Part shown: piece by piece, positions 4,912 through 6,069 of the stretch
Position numbering within the stretch: position 1 is the stretch's first letter
Layout of the letters: the number at the start of each line of letters is the position of its first letter
Origin: JBKJML01 sp046596415
GTDB taxonomy: Bacteria > Actinomycetota > Thermoleophilia > Gaiellales > Gaiellaceae
Reading direction: 5' to 3'
DNA: 6,069 bases
NCBI GenBank assembly: GCA_046596415.1
Contig: JBKJML010000025.1
Span: 1-6,069 of the forward strand
Made by a program: the position numbers and the translations under genes
Notes under the pieces: generated by a model
Databases searched by the model: none
Told to the model about the DNA's origin: nothing
What the model saw: the letters and a program-made list of their open reading frames with translations, nothing else

Positions 4912-6069
4912 CTAGCGGCGCCGACGGCGGCGCGCGCTCGAACCCGAGCCCGAACCGGCAGGCCGTTGCTGCGTCGCGACGGCCATCCCCGACGAGGCGA
5001 ACTGCTCGCCGTGGCCGAGGCGCGTCGCGAGCCGGCCGACGTCGTTGCGCTGCTCCGGCAGGACGAAGGTGACGCCGTTGCCGCTGCGGCCCGCGCGGCC
5101 GGTGCGGCCGATGCGGTGCACGTAGTCGTCGTCTCCCTGGGGCGGGTCGAAGTTGATCACGTGGGTGATGTCGTTCACGTCGAGGCCGCGGGCGGCGACG
5201 TCGGTGGCGACGAGCGTCTTGATGCGCCCCGACTCGAAGTGCGCGAGGGCGCGCTCCCGCTGGTTCTGCGAGAGGTTGCCGTGCATCGCGACCGCCTTGA
5301 TGTTGTGCTGGCGCTCGAGCTTGCGGGCGAGCTTGTCGGCGCCGTGCTTGGTGCGCACGAAGACGAGCACGAGGCCACGGTCGGCCCGGAGGTGCTCGAC
5401 GAGCCGGTCGAGCTTGTCGTCGATCGTGACGGAGACGAAGGCGTGCTCGATCTCACCCTGCTCGGCCTCGGGCGGCAGCACGCCGCGCACATGGGAGGCG
5501 TTGACGGTGTAGTTGCGGGCGAGCTCGGCGACGGCACCGTCGAAGGTGGCGGAGAAGAGCATCGTCTGCCGGTTCGTCGGGACGCTCTTGAGGATGCGGT
5601 CGACCTGCGGCTTGAAGCCCATGTCGAGCATCCGGTCGGCCTCGTCGAGGACGAGCACGCGAACGTCGCCGAGCTTGACCGCGCGGCGCTCGATCAGGTC
5701 GAAGAGCCGACCAGGCGTGGCGACGAGGATGTGCGCGTCGCGTGCCCGGCTGATCTGGGCGCCGATCGGGGCGCCGCCGTAGACCGTCTCGACGCGCAGG
5801 CCCTTGGCCTTCGCGAGCGGACGGAGGTCGGCCGCGACCTGGATCGCAAGCTCGCGCGTCGGCACGAGCACGAGCGCGCCCGGCCTGGCGTTCGAGCCGG
5901 CGGTGCGCTCGACGAGCGGCAGCCCGAAGGCGAGCGTCTTGCCCGACCCGGTCGGCGACTCGCCGAGAATGTCGAGCCCCGCGAGCGCGTCCGGCAGGAC
6001 GAGCTTCTGGACGGCGAAGGGCTGGGTGATGCCGGCGTTCTCGAGCACCCGGACTACGGGCGCGCTGAC
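4912..6069 (-). CDS. DEAD-box ATP-dependent RNA helicase (RhlE-like), 5' end beyond the window
   Basis: The frame is open to the right edge. The residues before the GTG at 6048 (VSAPVVR) continue a normal DEAD-box N-terminus, so that GTG is probably not the start. In all, 385 residues are visible. Motifs in order, numbered from the edge: Q motif GITQPFAVQ (13-21), motif I PTGSGKT (39-45), Ia PTRELA (70-75), Ib TPGR (118-121), II DEAD (142-145), III SAT (173-175), IV VFVRT (236-240), V ATDVAARGLD (288-297), VI HRIGRTGRAGR (318-328). This is a complete helicase core. The tail after ~345 is short and ends in a GSGSGS linker and a run of six arginines, which probably binds RNA. From family knowledge it unwinds short RNA duplexes in ribosome assembly or mRNA turnover, in the cytoplasm. 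It is probably a housekeeping gene. The exact subfamily is uncertain. Confidence 0.94.
   Translation of the reverse strand, partial: VSAPVVRVLENAGITQPFAVQKLVLPDALAGLDILGESPTGSGKTLAFGLPLVERTAGSNARPGALVLVPTRELAIQVAADLRPLAKAKGLRVETVYGGAPIGAQISRARDAHILVATPGRLFDLIERRAVKLGDVRVLVLDEADRMLDMGFKPQVDRILKSVPTNRQTMLFSATFDGAVAELARNYTVNASHVRGVLPPEAEQGEIEHAFVSVTIDDKLDRLVEHLRADRGLVLVFVRTKHGADKLARKLERQHNIKAVAMHGNLSQNQRERALAHFESGRIKTLVATDVAARGLDVNDITHVINFDPPQGDDDYVHRIGRTGRAGRSGNGVTFVLPEQRNDVGRLATRLGHGEQFASSGMAVATQQRPAGSGSGSSARRRRRR

Noticed and set aside
4671..5072. 133-codon plus-strand open frame spanning the palindromic element
   Set aside because: It runs through the inverted repeats and into the antisense of the DEAD-box 3' end. 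The composition is low complexity and there is no start-site support.
6046..6048. GTG at 6048 as the start of the DEAD-box gene
   Set aside because: The frame stays open to the edge and the upstream residues fit the family N-terminus before the Q motif, so the gene most likely begins outside the window.
1..6069. CRISPR array, tRNA, rRNA or transposase
   Set aside because: I found no regularly spaced direct repeats, no tRNA-like cloverleaf or rRNA sequence, and no transposase motifs.

Overview
This is a GC-rich, gene-dense chromosomal window. Its strong G/C third-position bias, GTG starts, short overlaps between coupled genes and protein flavour suggest an actinobacterium, possibly Thermoleophilia-like (Solirubrobacter/Conexibacter/Gaiella). 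That placement is inference only; there is no rRNA or other marker here.

Left part (1-2348, + strand): the 3' end of a SNF2-family ATPase gene, cut by the left edge, overlaps by 4 bp (GTGA) a small SWIM zinc-finger protein gene. The pair looks translationally coupled, and SNF2-SWIM neighbours are a recurring bacterial arrangement.

Middle (2345-4604, - strand): this looks like a small accessory or defence module. Reading leftwards there is (i) an HNH endonuclease of the COG3440 type, whose N-terminal half could be a sulfur-binding-type modified-DNA reader, then (ii) a helix-turn-helix regulator (antitoxin-like) joined by an ATGA overlap to (iii) a DUF6036-type nucleotidyltransferase (toxin-like). 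The nucleotidyltransferase is broken by a single extra base between its two catalytic motifs. An AT-rich nested palindrome lies directly in front of the HTH gene and is probably its autoregulatory operator. The module ends tail-to-tail against the SWIM gene, with the two stop codons sharing one CTAG.

Right part (4605-6069): a 307-bp gene-free stretch carries a roughly 167-bp palindromic element with near-perfect terminal inverted repeats and a perfect 12-bp central stem (MITE- or REP-like). It is followed by the 3' three quarters or more of a DEAD-box RNA helicase gene on the - strand, whose 5' end runs off the right edge.

The most notable points are the interrupted toxin-like gene beside an apparently intact regulator, the operator palindrome, the long hairpin element, and the possible phosphorothioate- or modification-dependent nuclease next to the toxin-antitoxin-like pair. 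No CRISPR array, tRNA, rRNA or transposase is visible.
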